Assembly (NCBI GenBank): GCA_021792755.1
Contig: JAJYUA010000021.1
Span: 1 to 64,000 of the forward strand
Direction of reading: 5' to 3'
From: Pseudomonadota bacterium
GTDB taxonomy: Bacteria > Pseudomonadota > Gammaproteobacteria > Steroidobacterales > Steroidobacteraceae
DNA: 64,000 nt
Shown: positions 26,743 through 35,498 of the stretch, in pieces
How positions within the stretch are numbered: position 1 is the stretch's first letter
How the letters are laid out: the number at the start of each line of letters is the position of its first letter
Position numbers and translations under genes: made by a program
Notes under the pieces: model-generated
The model's input: the letters and a program-made list of their open reading frames with translations, nothing else
Told to the model about the DNA's origin: nothing
Database searches by the model: none

Positions 26743-28215
26743 ATGGCATTCCATGATCTGCGCTCGTTCCTCGCTCGCCTGGAGGAGAGCGGCGACCTGC
26801 GGCGCGTGGGCTCGGCGGTCAGCCCCGAGCTCGAGAGCACTTCCTTCTGTCTTCGCGCGCTCAAGGCCGATGGGCCGGCGCTGCTGTTCGAGCGGCCATC
26901 GGGCTCTCGGCACGCGCTTCTCGGCAACCTGTTCGGGCACCGGCGGCGCATCGACGCGGCTCTCGGCGGGCGGTGCGCCGGAAACCTGCGCCAGCTGGGC
27001 GAGTTGCTCGCCGCGCTGAAGGAGCCGCATTGGCCCGCGAGCCTGCGCGAGGCGCTCGCGAGCTGGCCGCAGTTCGCGCAGCTCGCGCACGTGGCGCCGC
27101 GCCAGAGCCAGCGGGCGGCCTTTCAGGAAAACACTCTCGGGGGCTCGGAACTCGATCTCGCCCGCCTGCCCATCCAGCGCTGTTGGCCGGAGGATGCGGC
27201 GCGGCTGATCACGCTCGGCCTGGTCGTCACCCGCGGTCCGCGCAAGGCACGCCAGAATGTGGCCATCTATCGCCAGCAGGTCATCGACCGCAACCGCGTG
27301 ATCATGCGCTGGCTGGCGCACCGGGGTGGCGCCGGCGACTTCGCCGACTGGCAGCAGGACCGGCCCGGCGAGCCCTTCCCCGTGCTGATCGCGATCGGCG
27401 CCGATCCGGCGACGCTGCTCGCCGCCGTGGCCCCGATCCCCGATACGCTGTCGGAATACGAGTTCGCGGGCCTGCTGCGCGGGGAGCGCAGCAGCGTGGT
27501 CAACTGCGGGCTCACCGGGCTCGATGCGCCGGCGGGCGCCGAGATCGTCCTGGAGGGCTTCATACGGCCCGGCGACCGTGCGCTCGAGGGGCCCTTCGGC
27601 GATCACACCGGGTACTACAATTCCCGCGCGGAGTTTCCGGTGGTCACCCTGGAGCGGATGCACCTGCGCTCCGGGGCGATCTACCAGGGCAGCTACATGG
27701 GCCGCTCGCCGCACGATGAGCCCTCGGTGCTCGCCATGGCGCTCAACGAGCTGTTCGTGCCCATCCTGCGGCGCATCTTCCCCGAGATCGTCGACTTTCA
27801 TCTGCCGGCGGAGGCCTGTTCCTATCGCATGGCCGTCGTCAGCATCCGCAAGCAGTATCCGGGCCACGCGCGCCGCGTCATGATGGGAATCTGGTCGTAT
27901 ATGCGCCAGTTCACGTACACCAAGTTCGTGATCGTCACCGACGATGACATCGACGTGCGCAACTGGCAGGAGGTAGTCTGGGCGGTGGCCACGCGAGTCG
28001 ACCCGGCGCGCGACGCGATGCTCGTCGAAAACACGCCGATCGACTACCTGGATTTCGCAAGTCCCATTGCGGGGCTCGGCTCGAAGCTGGGGCTGGATGC
28101 GACCCACAAGTGGCCGGGGGAGAGCGCGCGCGAATGGGGCCGCTCCATAACGCTCGATCCGCAGGTCGAGCGCCGCGTGGATGCATTGTGGTCGGAGTGC
28201 TTCGGTCGTGTCTGA
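26743..28215 (+). CDS. ubiD: UbiD-family decarboxylase (3-polyprenyl-4-hydroxybenzoate decarboxylase)
   Basis: A 490-residue prenylated-FMN-dependent decarboxylase. The family motif EGPFGDHTGYYN around the catalytic acid is intact, as are the opening MAFHDLRSFLARLEESGDL and the cofactor region near IYRQQVIDRNRVIMRW. In ubiquinone synthesis it removes the carboxyl of polyprenyl-hydroxybenzoate using prFMN from UbiX, which is not in this window. It heads ubiD-ubiU-ubiV, all involved in or compatible with O2-independent ubiquinone synthesis. No properly spaced ribosome site is seen: AGGA touches the ATG, consistent with a leaderless message. Confidence 0.92.
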   Translation: MAFHDLRSFLARLEESGDLRRVGSAVSPELESTSFCLRALKADGPALLFERPSGSRHALLGNLFGHRRRIDAALGGRCAGNLRQLGELLAALKEPHWPASLREALASWPQFAQLAHVAPRQSQRAAFQENTLGGSELDLARLPIQRCWPEDAARLITLGLVVTRGPRKARQNVAIYRQQVIDRNRVIMRWLAHRGGAGDFADWQQDRPGEPFPVLIAIGADPATLLAAVAPIPDTLSEYEFAGLLRGERSSVVNCGLTGLDAPAGAEIVLEGFIRPGDRALEGPFGDHTGYYNSRAEFPVVTLERMHLRSGAIYQGSYMGRSPHDEPSVLAMALNELFVPILRRIFPEIVDFHLPAEACSYRMAVVSIRKQYPGHARRVMMGIWSYMRQFTYTKFVIVTDDDIDVRNWQEVVWAVATRVDPARDAMLVENTPIDYLDFASPIAGLGSKLGLDATHKWPGESAREWGRSITLDPQVERRVDALWSECFGRV

Positions 28216-29236
28216 GCCAAATGAGCAGAAGCGTCCCCAGATCGAGCTGGTATGCCCCGCGGGGAGCCTGCCGGCGCTGCGGGCCGCGGTCGACAACGGG
28301 GCCGACGCGGTGTACATCGGCTTTCGCGACGGACTCAACGCGCGCAACTTTCCGGGCCTGAATTTTTCGGCCGAGGATGCCCGCCTGGGGATCGAGTATG
28401 CGCACCGGCGCGGGACGCGGGTCTTTGTCGCGCTCAACGTCTATCCGCGGCCGCAGCTGTGGGAAGGGGCGACGCGTGCGGTCGATGAGGCCGCCCGCCT
28501 CGAGGCAGATGCGGTGATTCTTGCCGACGTGGGCCTGCTGCAGTACGCCGATGAGTATCATCCGCGGCTCAACCGCCATCTGTCGGTGCAGGCCTCGGCC
28601 ACCAACTGGCGGGCCCTGGAGTTCTACGAGCGGCAGTTCGGCGTGCGGCGCGCCGTGTTGCCCCGGGTGCTCTCGCTCGCGCAGGTGCGCAAGGTGATCG
28701 AGCACACTCATCTCGAGATCGAGGTGTTCGGCTTCGGGAGCCTGTGCATCATGGTGGAAGGCCGGTGCGCCCTCTCCTCGCACGTGACCGGCGAATCGCC
28801 GAATACCCACGGAGTGTGCTCTCCGGCACATGCCGTGCGCTGGGAAGAGACGGGCGCAGGGCGGAGGGTGCGCCTCAATGGCGTGCTCATCGATGAGTTC
28901 ACGCCGGGAGAAGCCGCCGGCTATCCGACGTTGTGCAAGGGGCGGTTCGAGGCGCTCGGCAACGTCATGCATGCCCTCGAGGAGCCGACCAGTCTCAACG
29001 TGCTCGACATCCTGCCGCAGCTGGTGGCCGCCGGCGTGCGCGCGATCAAGGTGGAGGGGCGCCAGCGCAGCCCGGCCTACGTGGCACAGGTCACCCGCAC
29101 GCTGCGCGCGGAGCTCGATGCCTGCCTGCGCGACCCGGAGCGCTATCGGCCGCAGGCTGCCGCGAGCGCGGCGCTGCAGCGCCTGGCGGAAGGACGCACC
29201 CACACGTTGGGCGCGTACTCGAGGCCATGGCAGTAG
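28208..29236 (+). CDS. ubiU: UbiU, U32-family [4Fe-4S] protein of anaerobic ubiquinone hydroxylation
   Basis: A 342-residue U32 'peptidase'-family protein. It has the family opening ELVCPAGSLPALRAAVDNGA and four cysteines, C180, C187, C204 and C243 (GSLC, GRC, GVCSP, TLCKG), in the pattern that binds [4Fe-4S] in E. coli UbiU. With UbiV it performs the O2-independent hydroxylation steps of ubiquinone synthesis, probably using prephenate as oxygen donor. The start is GTG 28208, overlapping the ubiD stop by 8 bases. Confidence 0.94.
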   Translation: MSEPNEQKRPQIELVCPAGSLPALRAAVDNGADAVYIGFRDGLNARNFPGLNFSAEDARLGIEYAHRRGTRVFVALNVYPRPQLWEGATRAVDEAARLEADAVILADVGLLQYADEYHPRLNRHLSVQASATNWRALEFYERQFGVRRAVLPRVLSLAQVRKVIEHTHLEIEVFGFGSLCIMVEGRCALSSHVTGESPNTHGVCSPAHAVRWEETGAGRRVRLNGVLIDEFTPGEAAGYPTLCKGRFEALGNVMHALEEPTSLNVLDILPQLVAAGVRAIKVEGRQRSPAYVAQVTRTLRAELDACLRDPERYRPQAAASAALQRLAEGRTHTLGAYSRPWQ

Positions 29237-29247
29237 GGCGCGCCGGC

Positions 29248-30135
29248 ATGCGGCTCTCGGTCGGCCCGCTGCTTTATCTCTGGGACCGGCCCGGGGTGTT
29301 CGCGTTCTACCGGCAGCTCGCGCAGCTGCCGGTCGACATCGTTTATCTCGGCGAGGTCGTGTGCTCGAAGCGCCGGGTGCTGCGGCGCGCCGACTGGATC
29401 GCGATTGGCCGCGACCTGTCCGCCGCCGGCAAGGAAGTGGTCGTCTCCACTCTGGCGCTCATGGAAGCGGAGTCGGAGCTCTCCTCCCTTGCCCACACCG
29501 TCGCCATGGCCGATCTCATCGAAGCGAACGACATGGCGGCCGTGCAGCTGTTGCGGGATCGGCCATTCGTCGCCGGCCCTCATCTCAACGTGTACAACAC
29601 CGCGACGCTCTCGCTGCTCTCCTCGCTCGGCATGCGGCGCTGGGTGGCGCCGGTGGAGCTCGATACCGCCACGCTCGCAGCGCTGCTCGGGGAGCGGCCC
29701 CCGGGCCTCGAGGCCGAAGTGTTCGCCTACGGCAGGATGCCGCTGGCGTTCTCCGCCCGGTGCTTCAGTGCGCGCGTGCGCCGCCGGCACAAGGACGACT
29801 GCGGCTTCGTTTGTGCCGAGGACGTCGATGGTCTCACCGTGCACACGCGCGAAGGCGAGCCGCTGCTGGCGCTCAATGGGATCCAGACTCAATCGGCGCA
29901 GGTGCGCAATCTCATCGGCCGCGTCGATGTGCTCGCACGCGCCGGAGTGGATGTGCTGCGCCTCTCCCCGCATTCGAGCGCGGCCGTGAGGTTCGAGGAA
30001 GTGGCCGGCGCGTTCCGCTCGGCGCTCGACTCGCACGCGCGCAGCGCACCGTGTCCGCCGACGGCGTTGCCGGGCGGCTATTGCGAAGAGTACGTGCACA
30101 CGGCTACGGTCTCAGGCGCCGGCCCAGCGCGATGA
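29248..30135 (+). CDS. ubiV: UbiV, U32-family partner of UbiU
   Basis: A 295-residue U32-family protein. It begins MRLSVGPLLYLW, like E. coli UbiV, and shows YLGEVVCSKRR (C39), FSARCFSAR (C172) and DDCGFVC (C185, C189), the four cluster ligands. It forms the UbiUV heterodimer. An ATG at 29227 is possible, but the homology starts at 29248, 11 bases after the ubiU stop. Its 3' end overlaps the convergent ubiT gene by 32 bp. Confidence 0.93.
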   Translation: MRLSVGPLLYLWDRPGVFAFYRQLAQLPVDIVYLGEVVCSKRRVLRRADWIAIGRDLSAAGKEVVVSTLALMEAESELSSLAHTVAMADLIEANDMAAVQLLRDRPFVAGPHLNVYNTATLSLLSSLGMRRWVAPVELDTATLAALLGERPPGLEAEVFAYGRMPLAFSARCFSARVRRRHKDDCGFVCAEDVDGLTVHTREGEPLLALNGIQTQSAQVRNLIGRVDVLARAGVDVLRLSPHSSAAVRFEEVAGAFRSALDSHARSAPCPPTALPGGYCEEYVHTATVSGAGPAR

Positions 30136-30577
30136 GTGCCTCGGCCGGCAGCAGCGGCAACACGGCCCGCACGTGACGCGTCCAGTCCCAGTCGAGCGCA
30201 TCTAGCGCGTTCTTCATGGCAAGGCCCGTCTCCGTCTCCCCCTCGACGGCAAGCCGGCGCTCGAAGAACAGCGTGTCGGGGTCCTCGGCCCGGGTGGCGA
30301 GCCGCCAGAAATCCCGCAGCCGCCCGCGAAACGTGACGTGCGGCGGATCCTGGGCGGAGGCGGACTTGAGCCGGCCCGAGGCGACGACCAGATACAGCCT
30401 CAGCGGCACGTCCGTGACCTGGATGCGTATCCGTTTGCCTTCGAGCGCCGCGAGCGACTCGCCCAGGCTTTGCCCGCGCGCCCAGTGATTGAACAGGGGC
30501 GTGAACAGCCGGCTCGGCACCGTTTCGGCGCCGGGGGGGCGCGGCAGCCGCGATGCGAGTGCGAGCAGGCGGTTCAT
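30104..30577 (-). CDS. ubiT: UbiT, SCP2-domain accessory factor of anaerobic ubiquinone synthesis
   Basis: A 157-residue protein with an SCP2 sterol/lipid-carrier domain (about 40-135), containing AEDPDTLFFERRLAVEGETE very like E. coli UbiT. It probably binds the polyprenyl intermediate and works with UbiUV under anaerobiosis. The start at 30577 is preferred over in-frame ATGs at 30586 and 30607. It lies 42.5 bp from the FNR-box centre, the same distance as in ubiD, and a -10-like TACCAT (30590-30585) fits class II spacing. The other ATGs would fall before the predicted transcription start. Confidence 0.9.
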   Translation of the reverse strand: MNRLLALASRLPRPPGAETVPSRLFTPLFNHWARGQSLGESLAALEGKRIRIQVTDVPLRLYLVVASGRLKSASAQDPPHVTFRGRLRDFWRLATRAEDPDTLFFERRLAVEGETETGLAMKNALDALDWDWTRHVRAVLPLLPAEALIALGRRLRP

Positions 30578-30612
30578 GCCGCCCATGGTAGGGGAGGCGA
30601 AACTCATGGCTT

Positions 30613-30626
30613 TTGACCCGTGTCAA
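30613..30626. promoter_or_regulatory. FNR/Anr box between ubiT and fnr
   Basis: TTGACCCGTGTCAA, a TTGA-N6-TCAA palindrome located between divergent ubiT and the FNR-type gene. Its centre is 42.5 bp from the proposed ubiT ATG and 62.5 bp from the regulator's ATG. It could activate ubiT as a class II site and also set FNR autoregulation. Confidence 0.7.
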
Positions 30627-30681
30627 GTGCCAGTATTGCGGATGCGGTCTGTGCGGCGCGTGCGATAGGGTGACAATTCAC

Positions 30682-31443
30682 ATGAAACCTCAACGGCATA
30701 CCAGCGCTCCCGCGGCCACCGATTCCTGCCGGGGCGCCCTTGCGCGGGTCTCGTGCCGCAGCTGTGCGCTCAATACCCTCTGTCTGCCGGCGCGCCTTCC
30801 TCCCCAGGAGGCGCGGGTCCTCGAGAGCGTGGTGGAGCGAGGCCGGCAGCTCTGCGCTGGCGCCAGCCTGATTCGTGCCGGCACGCGCATGGATGCCCTG
30901 TACGTCCTGCGCAGCGGCTCGGCCAAGCGATATGCCTTCACCATGAACGGAGCGGAGCGCGTGCACGGCTTCGTGCTGCCCGGGGAGACCGTGGGGCTGG
31001 AGGGCTTCGCAAGTGACCGGTATGCGTGCGAGGTCGCTGCACTCGAGCCCACGAGCTACTGCCGCATCCCCTTGAACCGGCTCGAGCCTTTGCTCGAGCA
31101 GTTGCCCGGGCTGCGCCGGGAGGTGCTGCGGCTGCTTGGAGAGGCGCTCGATGAGTCCTTGCGGCTGCGGGCGGAGCTCGGCATGTGCGATGCTCGCGGC
31201 CGTGTGGCGCGCTTCCTGGCAGACCTGTCGCGCCGTCTCGAGCTGCGCGGGCTGTCGCCGACGCAATTTCGCCTCAGCATGAGCCGTGGCGACATTGCGC
31301 GCCATCTTGGCCTGACGCTGGAGACCGTCAGCCGCGCGCTCGGGACGTTCAAGCGCTCCGGCTGGGTGGAAGTGCGAGCGCGCTATATCACGCTGCTGCG
31401 CCCGGAGGCGCTCGCATCGATGGGCGGGTACGCGGCGTCCTGA
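30682..31443 (+). CDS. fnr: FNR/Anr-type O2-sensing transcription factor
   Basis: A 253-residue Crp/Fnr protein with the [4Fe-4S] ligand set C25-x2-C28-x5-C34 (CRSCALNTLCLP) and C116 (DRYACEV). The cNMP-like domain follows and then the HTH (MSRGDIARHLGLTLETVSRALG) whose ETVSR recognition contacts are those of FNR, reading TTGA half-sites. It becomes a DNA-binding dimer when O2 is absent. The ATG at 30682 follows AGGGTGAC. Divergent from ubiT with an FNR box between them, and two further FNR-like boxes nearby. Confidence 0.93.
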   Translation: MKPQRHTSAPAATDSCRGALARVSCRSCALNTLCLPARLPPQEARVLESVVERGRQLCAGASLIRAGTRMDALYVLRSGSAKRYAFTMNGAERVHGFVLPGETVGLEGFASDRYACEVAALEPTSYCRIPLNRLEPLLEQLPGLRREVLRLLGEALDESLRLRAELGMCDARGRVARFLADLSRRLELRGLSPTQFRLSMSRGDIARHLGLTLETVSRALGTFKRSGWVEVRARYITLLRPEALASMGGYAAS

Positions 31444-31460
31444 GGCCCCGCCGCCGGGGA

Positions 31461-33341
31461 TCACGTGCCCGCCGGGGCGGCCAGCCGCACTTGAAACGGC
31501 CAGGCATTGAGCGCGGCCAGGCCGTGCAGGACCTCGGCCTCGATCGAGACCTTGTCGGCGAAGTGCGCCAGACGATGGAGGAGCCGCTGCAGCCGGGGCA
31601 CGTCCGCGGCGCGGATCTCCTCGAAGCGCAGCGTCAGCCGCGCGGGCGTTTCCCGGAGCAGGGAGCGCAGCTGCACCGCCGCACGCCTCAGCCCCCGGCC
31701 CGGCACGGCGCGCAGTGACAGCGCCAGCACCGGTGTGCCGCGCTCGCACACCCCATGGCTGATGGTGACTTTCCCGGCGTCGCAGCGGCGCAGCACGCGC
31801 GCCAGGCGCGCCAGGCGCTTGTTCCACACAGCGGGACTCTCGGCCGCCGCCCCGCCGAAATGTCGCTTGGCGTAGTCCTGCATCGACAACCCCACGATCC
31901 AGTCGCCGAGGGTGAGCGGGATCTGCCATGGCTTCGCCCAAGGGAAGCTGCGCAGGAAGTGCCAGAGACGGGCCGGGCCTCCCGGCAGCAGTCCGCGACG
32001 GAAAAAGCGCAGCATGATGCCCAGGCTCGCGCTCGCGCCATATTCCAGGGCCGGACCGCCGCAGGATCTGCCGAGGAAGCGGTTCTTGCTGCGGATGCGG
32101 CGGGCGATCGCGCCGTCGGCAAGCAGCCGCTCGTGCAGCCGGCGGTAGCCGGCGATCAACTCCTCATGCGACATTCCCAGGGGCACGACGTTGGTGGAGA
32201 GCTTGGTGTTGTCTCCGCCGCTGTCCTGCTCGCGCAGCCGGCCCGCCGCCTGCAGTCGCTCGTAAAGCGGCGTGCGCGGCATGGCGTTGAGCAGGCCGAT
32301 CATGGCCGTCTGGATGCCCGAGTTCACGATGAACTCGTACTGGCGCTCGAAGGTGGCCACCGTGTCGTTGTCGAAGCCGACGATGAAGCCGGCCAGCACT
32401 TCGATGCCGTGCGCATGGATCCGGCGCACCGCCGAAAGCCCGTCCATGCGCAGGTTCTGCAGCTTGTGCGTCTCGCGCAGGCTGTCCTCGTCGGGGGACT
32501 CGATGCCGATGAAGGTCCAGCGGAAGTGCGCCGCGCGAAACAGCTCCATCAGCTCCTCGTCATGGGCCAGATTGAGCGAGGCCTCGGTGCCGAAGCTGAA
32601 CTCGTAGCGGTGGCGCGCCTGATAGTCGATGAGGTATCTCAACAGGCTCTTGGCGACCTTGAGGTTGCCGATGAGGTTGTCGTCGACGAAGAACACCTTG
32701 CGCACGCCGCGCCCGCGCAGCACATCGAGCTCGGCGCCGACCTGCTCGAGGCTCTTGTGCCGGGGCTTGCGGCCGAACATCACGATGATGTCACAGAACT
32801 CGCACATGTAGGGGCAGCCGCGCGAGAACTGCATGGTCGCCATCGTGTAAAGGTCGAGCTTGAGCAGGTCGAAGCGCGGCGCCGGCGTGGCGCGCAGGTC
32901 GACCGCGCCGGTTTCCCTGTACAGCGCGAGCGGCCGCCCTGCCTCGAAGTCGGCGCAGAAGCGCGGCCAGATGTGCTCGGCTTCGCCACAGATCACCGTG
33001 TCGGCGAGATCCTGGTAGCGCTCCGGACACAACGAGGCGTAGCTGCCGCCGGCCACCACGTGGTGGCCGCGGGCCCGGAAATACTCGAGCAGCTCGCGCT
33101 GACGCGGAAACTGCACGCCCATGCCGCCGATTCCGATCAAGTCCGCTTCGGGCTCGAGCTGCAGCGGCTCGATGTTCTCATCGACGATACGAACCTGCCA
33201 ATGCGGTGGGCAAAGCGCGGCGAGCGTGGCGAGACCGAGGGGCGGGTTGACCGCGCGCTTGCCCGGCAGGATTTCGCTGACCGCCCAGTGGAAATTCCAG
33301 AAGCTTTCCGGGGACTTGGGGTTGATCAACAGCAGGCGCAT
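31461..33341 (-). CDS. B12-binding radical SAM protein with DUF4070-like C-terminus
   Basis: A 626-residue protein. Residues 1-140 form a cobalamin-binding Rossmann domain, then a radical SAM core with C176-x3-C180-x2-C183 (SRGCPYMCEFCD), then an HpnP/BchE-class C-terminal region (RTPLYERLQAAGRL; LSTNVVPLGMSHEELIAGYR), and finally about 180 residues rich in Arg and Leu that I do not recognise. Members of this class methylate or oxidatively cyclise lipids and tetrapyrroles; the substrate here is unknown. No hopanoid genes are visible in the window. The start at 33341 is set by MRLLLINPKSP. An FNR-like half-degenerate box lies at 33400-33413. Confidence 0.87.
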   Translation of the reverse strand: MRLLLINPKSPESFWNFHWAVSEILPGKRAVNPPLGLATLAALCPPHWQVRIVDENIEPLQLEPEADLIGIGGMGVQFPRQRELLEYFRARGHHVVAGGSYASLCPERYQDLADTVICGEAEHIWPRFCADFEAGRPLALYRETGAVDLRATPAPRFDLLKLDLYTMATMQFSRGCPYMCEFCDIIVMFGRKPRHKSLEQVGAELDVLRGRGVRKVFFVDDNLIGNLKVAKSLLRYLIDYQARHRYEFSFGTEASLNLAHDEELMELFRAAHFRWTFIGIESPDEDSLRETHKLQNLRMDGLSAVRRIHAHGIEVLAGFIVGFDNDTVATFERQYEFIVNSGIQTAMIGLLNAMPRTPLYERLQAAGRLREQDSGGDNTKLSTNVVPLGMSHEELIAGYRRLHERLLADGAIARRIRSKNRFLGRSCGGPALEYGASASLGIMLRFFRRGLLPGGPARLWHFLRSFPWAKPWQIPLTLGDWIVGLSMQDYAKRHFGGAAAESPAVWNKRLARLARVLRRCDAGKVTISHGVCERGTPVLALSLRAVPGRGLRRAAVQLRSLLRETPARLTLRFEEIRAADVPRLQRLLHRLAHFADKVSIEAEVLHGLAALNAWPFQVRLAAPAGT

Positions 33342-33399
33342 GCGCAGGACCTTTGCGGCGGGGTGTCGCGCAAGCGTAGCCGTCCGCGGCACGGATCGT

Positions 33400-33413
33400 C
33401 TGATCCAGGTCAA
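33400..33413. promoter_or_regulatory. Degenerate FNR-like box between two divergent genes
   Basis: CTGATCCAGGTCAA: one mismatch in the left half-site (CTGA for TTGA), perfect TCAA on the right, six-base spacing. It shares YTGAYCC...GTCAA with the boxes at 26694 and 30613. Centre to start distances are 65.5 bp (radical SAM gene) and 48.5 bp (cysteine-synthase-like gene), neither canonical for class II. Confidence 0.4.
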
Positions 33414-33454
33414 ATGGGGTGTCACCGGGCGCCGCGACGTGATAGGTTCGGCGG

Positions 33455-34540
33455 ATGCCAGCACCTCAAGCCGGCCGGCGGACGTGGACGGACCAGGCGG
33501 TGCGCCGGATCGAGGCGGACTTCAACCGCTCTGCCGATACGCACCTCATCCCGATCGAGCTGCCGCATTACCCGGGCATCGAGCTGTATTTCAAGGACGA
33601 GTCCAGCCACCCGACCGGGAGCTTGAAGCACCGGCTCGCCCGTTCACTGTTCCTGTACGGGCTCTGTAACGGCTGGATCGGGCCCGACATGCCCATCGTC
33701 GAGGCCTCCAGCGGCTCGACCGCGGTGTCGGAAGCCTACTTCGCGCGCATGCTGCGCCTGCGCTTCATCGCGGTGGTGCCGCGCTCGACCGCGGCCGAGA
33801 AGATCGCCGCCATCGAGTTTCAGGGCGGACAGTGCCATTTCACCGACGATCCCGGCGCGGTGTACCGGGAGGCCGAGCGGCTGGCGCGGGAAGTCGGCGG
33901 CCATTACATGGACCAGTTCAAGTACGCCGAGCGCGCCACCGACTGGCGCGGCAACAACAACATCGCGGAGTCGATCTTTTATCAGCTCAGGCAGGAGCGC
34001 CATACGGTACCGCGCTGGATCGTGTGCGGGGCGGGCACCGGGGGGACTTCCGCGACGCTCGGCCGGTTCGTGCGCTACAACCACTACGCGACCGAGATCT
34101 GCGTCGGCGACCCGGAGGGCTCGGTCTTTCACCGCTATTTCGCCGATCGGCGCACCCTGACGCTCGAGCGCTGCGAGTGCCTCATCGAGGGCATCGGCCG
34201 CCCGCGTGTCGAGCCGTCCTTCATTCCCGAGGCGGTCGATCGCATGATCGTCGTGCGCGACGCCGACAGCATCGCCGCCGCGCGGGTGCTGAGCGAGCGG
34301 CTCGGGCGCCGCTGCGGCGGCTCGACCGGCACGAACCTCTGGGCCTGCGCGCAGCTGATCACGGAGATGGCCGCGCAGGGCGAGAGCGGCTCGGTGGTGT
34401 CGATCCTCTGCGACCAGGGCGAGCGCTACGCCTCGACGTATTTCAATGACGAATGGGTGGCGAGCAAGGCGCTCGATCTGGCGCCGGCGATGCGCGCGAT
34501 GCACGAGTTCTTTGCCGGCCTCGGACTCAGGGTGCCCTGA
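33455..34540 (+). CDS. PLP-dependent cysteine-synthase-fold enzyme, Cds1-like
   Basis: A 361-residue fold-type II PLP enzyme. The PLP lysine lies in [12 protein letters not shown], the asparagine-loop equivalent in [13 protein letters not shown], and the phosphate-binding glycines in [14 protein letters not shown]. The sequence, including [16 protein letters not shown], resembles the group annotated as cysteine synthase-like or L-cysteine desulfhydrase (Cds1) and not true CysK/CysM, so H2S release from cysteine is a reasonable guess. It is divergent from the radical SAM gene. Confidence 0.82.
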   Translation: MPAPQAGRRTWTDQAVRRIEADFNRSADTHLIPIELPHYPGIELYFKDESSHPTGSLKHRLARSLFLYGLCNGWIGPDMPIVEASSGSTAVSEAYFARMLRLRFIAVVPRSTAAEKIAAIEFQGGQCHFTDDPGAVYREAERLAREVGGHYMDQFKYAERATDWRGNNNIAESIFYQLRQERHTVPRWIVCGAGTGGTSATLGRFVRYNHYATEICVGDPEGSVFHRYFADRRTLTLERCECLIEGIGRPRVEPSFIPEAVDRMIVVRDADSIAAARVLSERLGRRCGGSTGTNLWACAQLITEMAAQGESGSVVSILCDQGERYASTYFNDEWVASKALDLAPAMRAMHEFFAGLGLRVP

Positions 34541-34732
34541 GTCGGGTGCGGGCCGGAGGTGGCCGCAGCGAGCGGCTCCGCGGCGAGGCTCAACGCCTCG
34601 GTCCGACGATACCTACGGGTCCGGGGTGCAGCCCGAGGATGGACCGCCGCCGTCTCGCCGGGGGGGGGGCCGGCGCAGCGGGCTGCCCGGGGAATCGCCG
34701 CGAGCGACGTCCCCAGGCAGTGCGTGATGCGC

Positions 34733-35341
34733 TCAGGCGGCGGCGAGCTGGGCTGCGGCGAACTCGAAATTTGCCAGCTTGGCGAGGAAATTGTCCACGA
34801 AGTCCGCACGGCGGTTGCGGAAGTCCACGTAGTAGGCGTGCTCCCACACGTCGATCACCAGCAGCGCCTTTCCTTCCCTGGTGGCCACCGGGGTGCCGGC
34901 ATTGCCGGTCTTGGTGATCTTCAGCCGGCCCTCGGTGCCGAGGATCAGCCAGGCCCATCCGGAGCCGAACTGGCCGAGCGCTGCGGCTTTGAACTGCTCC
35001 TTGAACTTGTCGACGCCGCCGAAGTCCGCGGTCAATTTCTTCTCCAGGCTCCCGGGAACGCCGCCACCCTCCGGCGACAAGGAATTCCAGAACAGGCTGT
35101 GGTTCCAATGCTGTCCGGCGTTATTGAACACCGGGGCAAGATCGTCGCGGCCGTGAGCGAGGCGAATGATGTCCTCCAGGCTCTTGCCTTTGAGGACATC
35201 GTTCTTGTCCACCAGCCCGTTCAGCGCGGTGACATAGGCCTGATGGTGCTTGCCGTGGTGCAGCTCCAGGGTCTCCTGGCACATGCCCCGGGCGGCAAGC
35301 GCGCCGGGCGAGAAGGGAAGCGAGGGAAGTGAAAAGGTCAC
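34733..35341 (-). CDS. sodB: Superoxide dismutase, Fe type
   Basis: A 202-residue Fe/Mn-superoxide dismutase. Metal ligands are H28, H81, D164 and H168 (ELHHGKHHQ, WNHSLFW, DVWEHAYY). Q77 in NNAGQHWNH occupies the second-sphere position typical of the iron form. No signal peptide, so cytoplasmic. The start is GTG 35341 preceded by AGGAGA. It is convergent with the Cds1-like gene, across a 192-bp gap containing a run of ten G residues at 34660-34669. Confidence 0.94.
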   Translation of the reverse strand: MTFSLPSLPFSPGALAARGMCQETLELHHGKHHQAYVTALNGLVDKNDVLKGKSLEDIIRLAHGRDDLAPVFNNAGQHWNHSLFWNSLSPEGGGVPGSLEKKLTADFGGVDKFKEQFKAAALGQFGSGWAWLILGTEGRLKITKTGNAGTPVATREGKALLVIDVWEHAYYVDFRNRRADFVDNFLAKLANFEFAAAQLAAA

Positions 35342-35498
35342 GGTGGCTCTCCTACGGTGACGATGGATCAGCTCTTGCTGAGTGTCGCCGAAGGCTAGGA
35401 GACTTTCTGGAATTTGTCTACCGAGCTTCCTGAGCGCTTCGGCGGCGCACTTTCGGCATAATCCGGCGCCGAGGACCCAGTCCGCTCACCGGATCGAC

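Noticed and set aside
31444-31460. CCCCG-CCGC-CGGGG hairpin between fnr and the radical SAM gene as a terminator
   Set aside because: Only five base pairs and no T-run; in a 17-bp GC-rich gap this is likely by chance.
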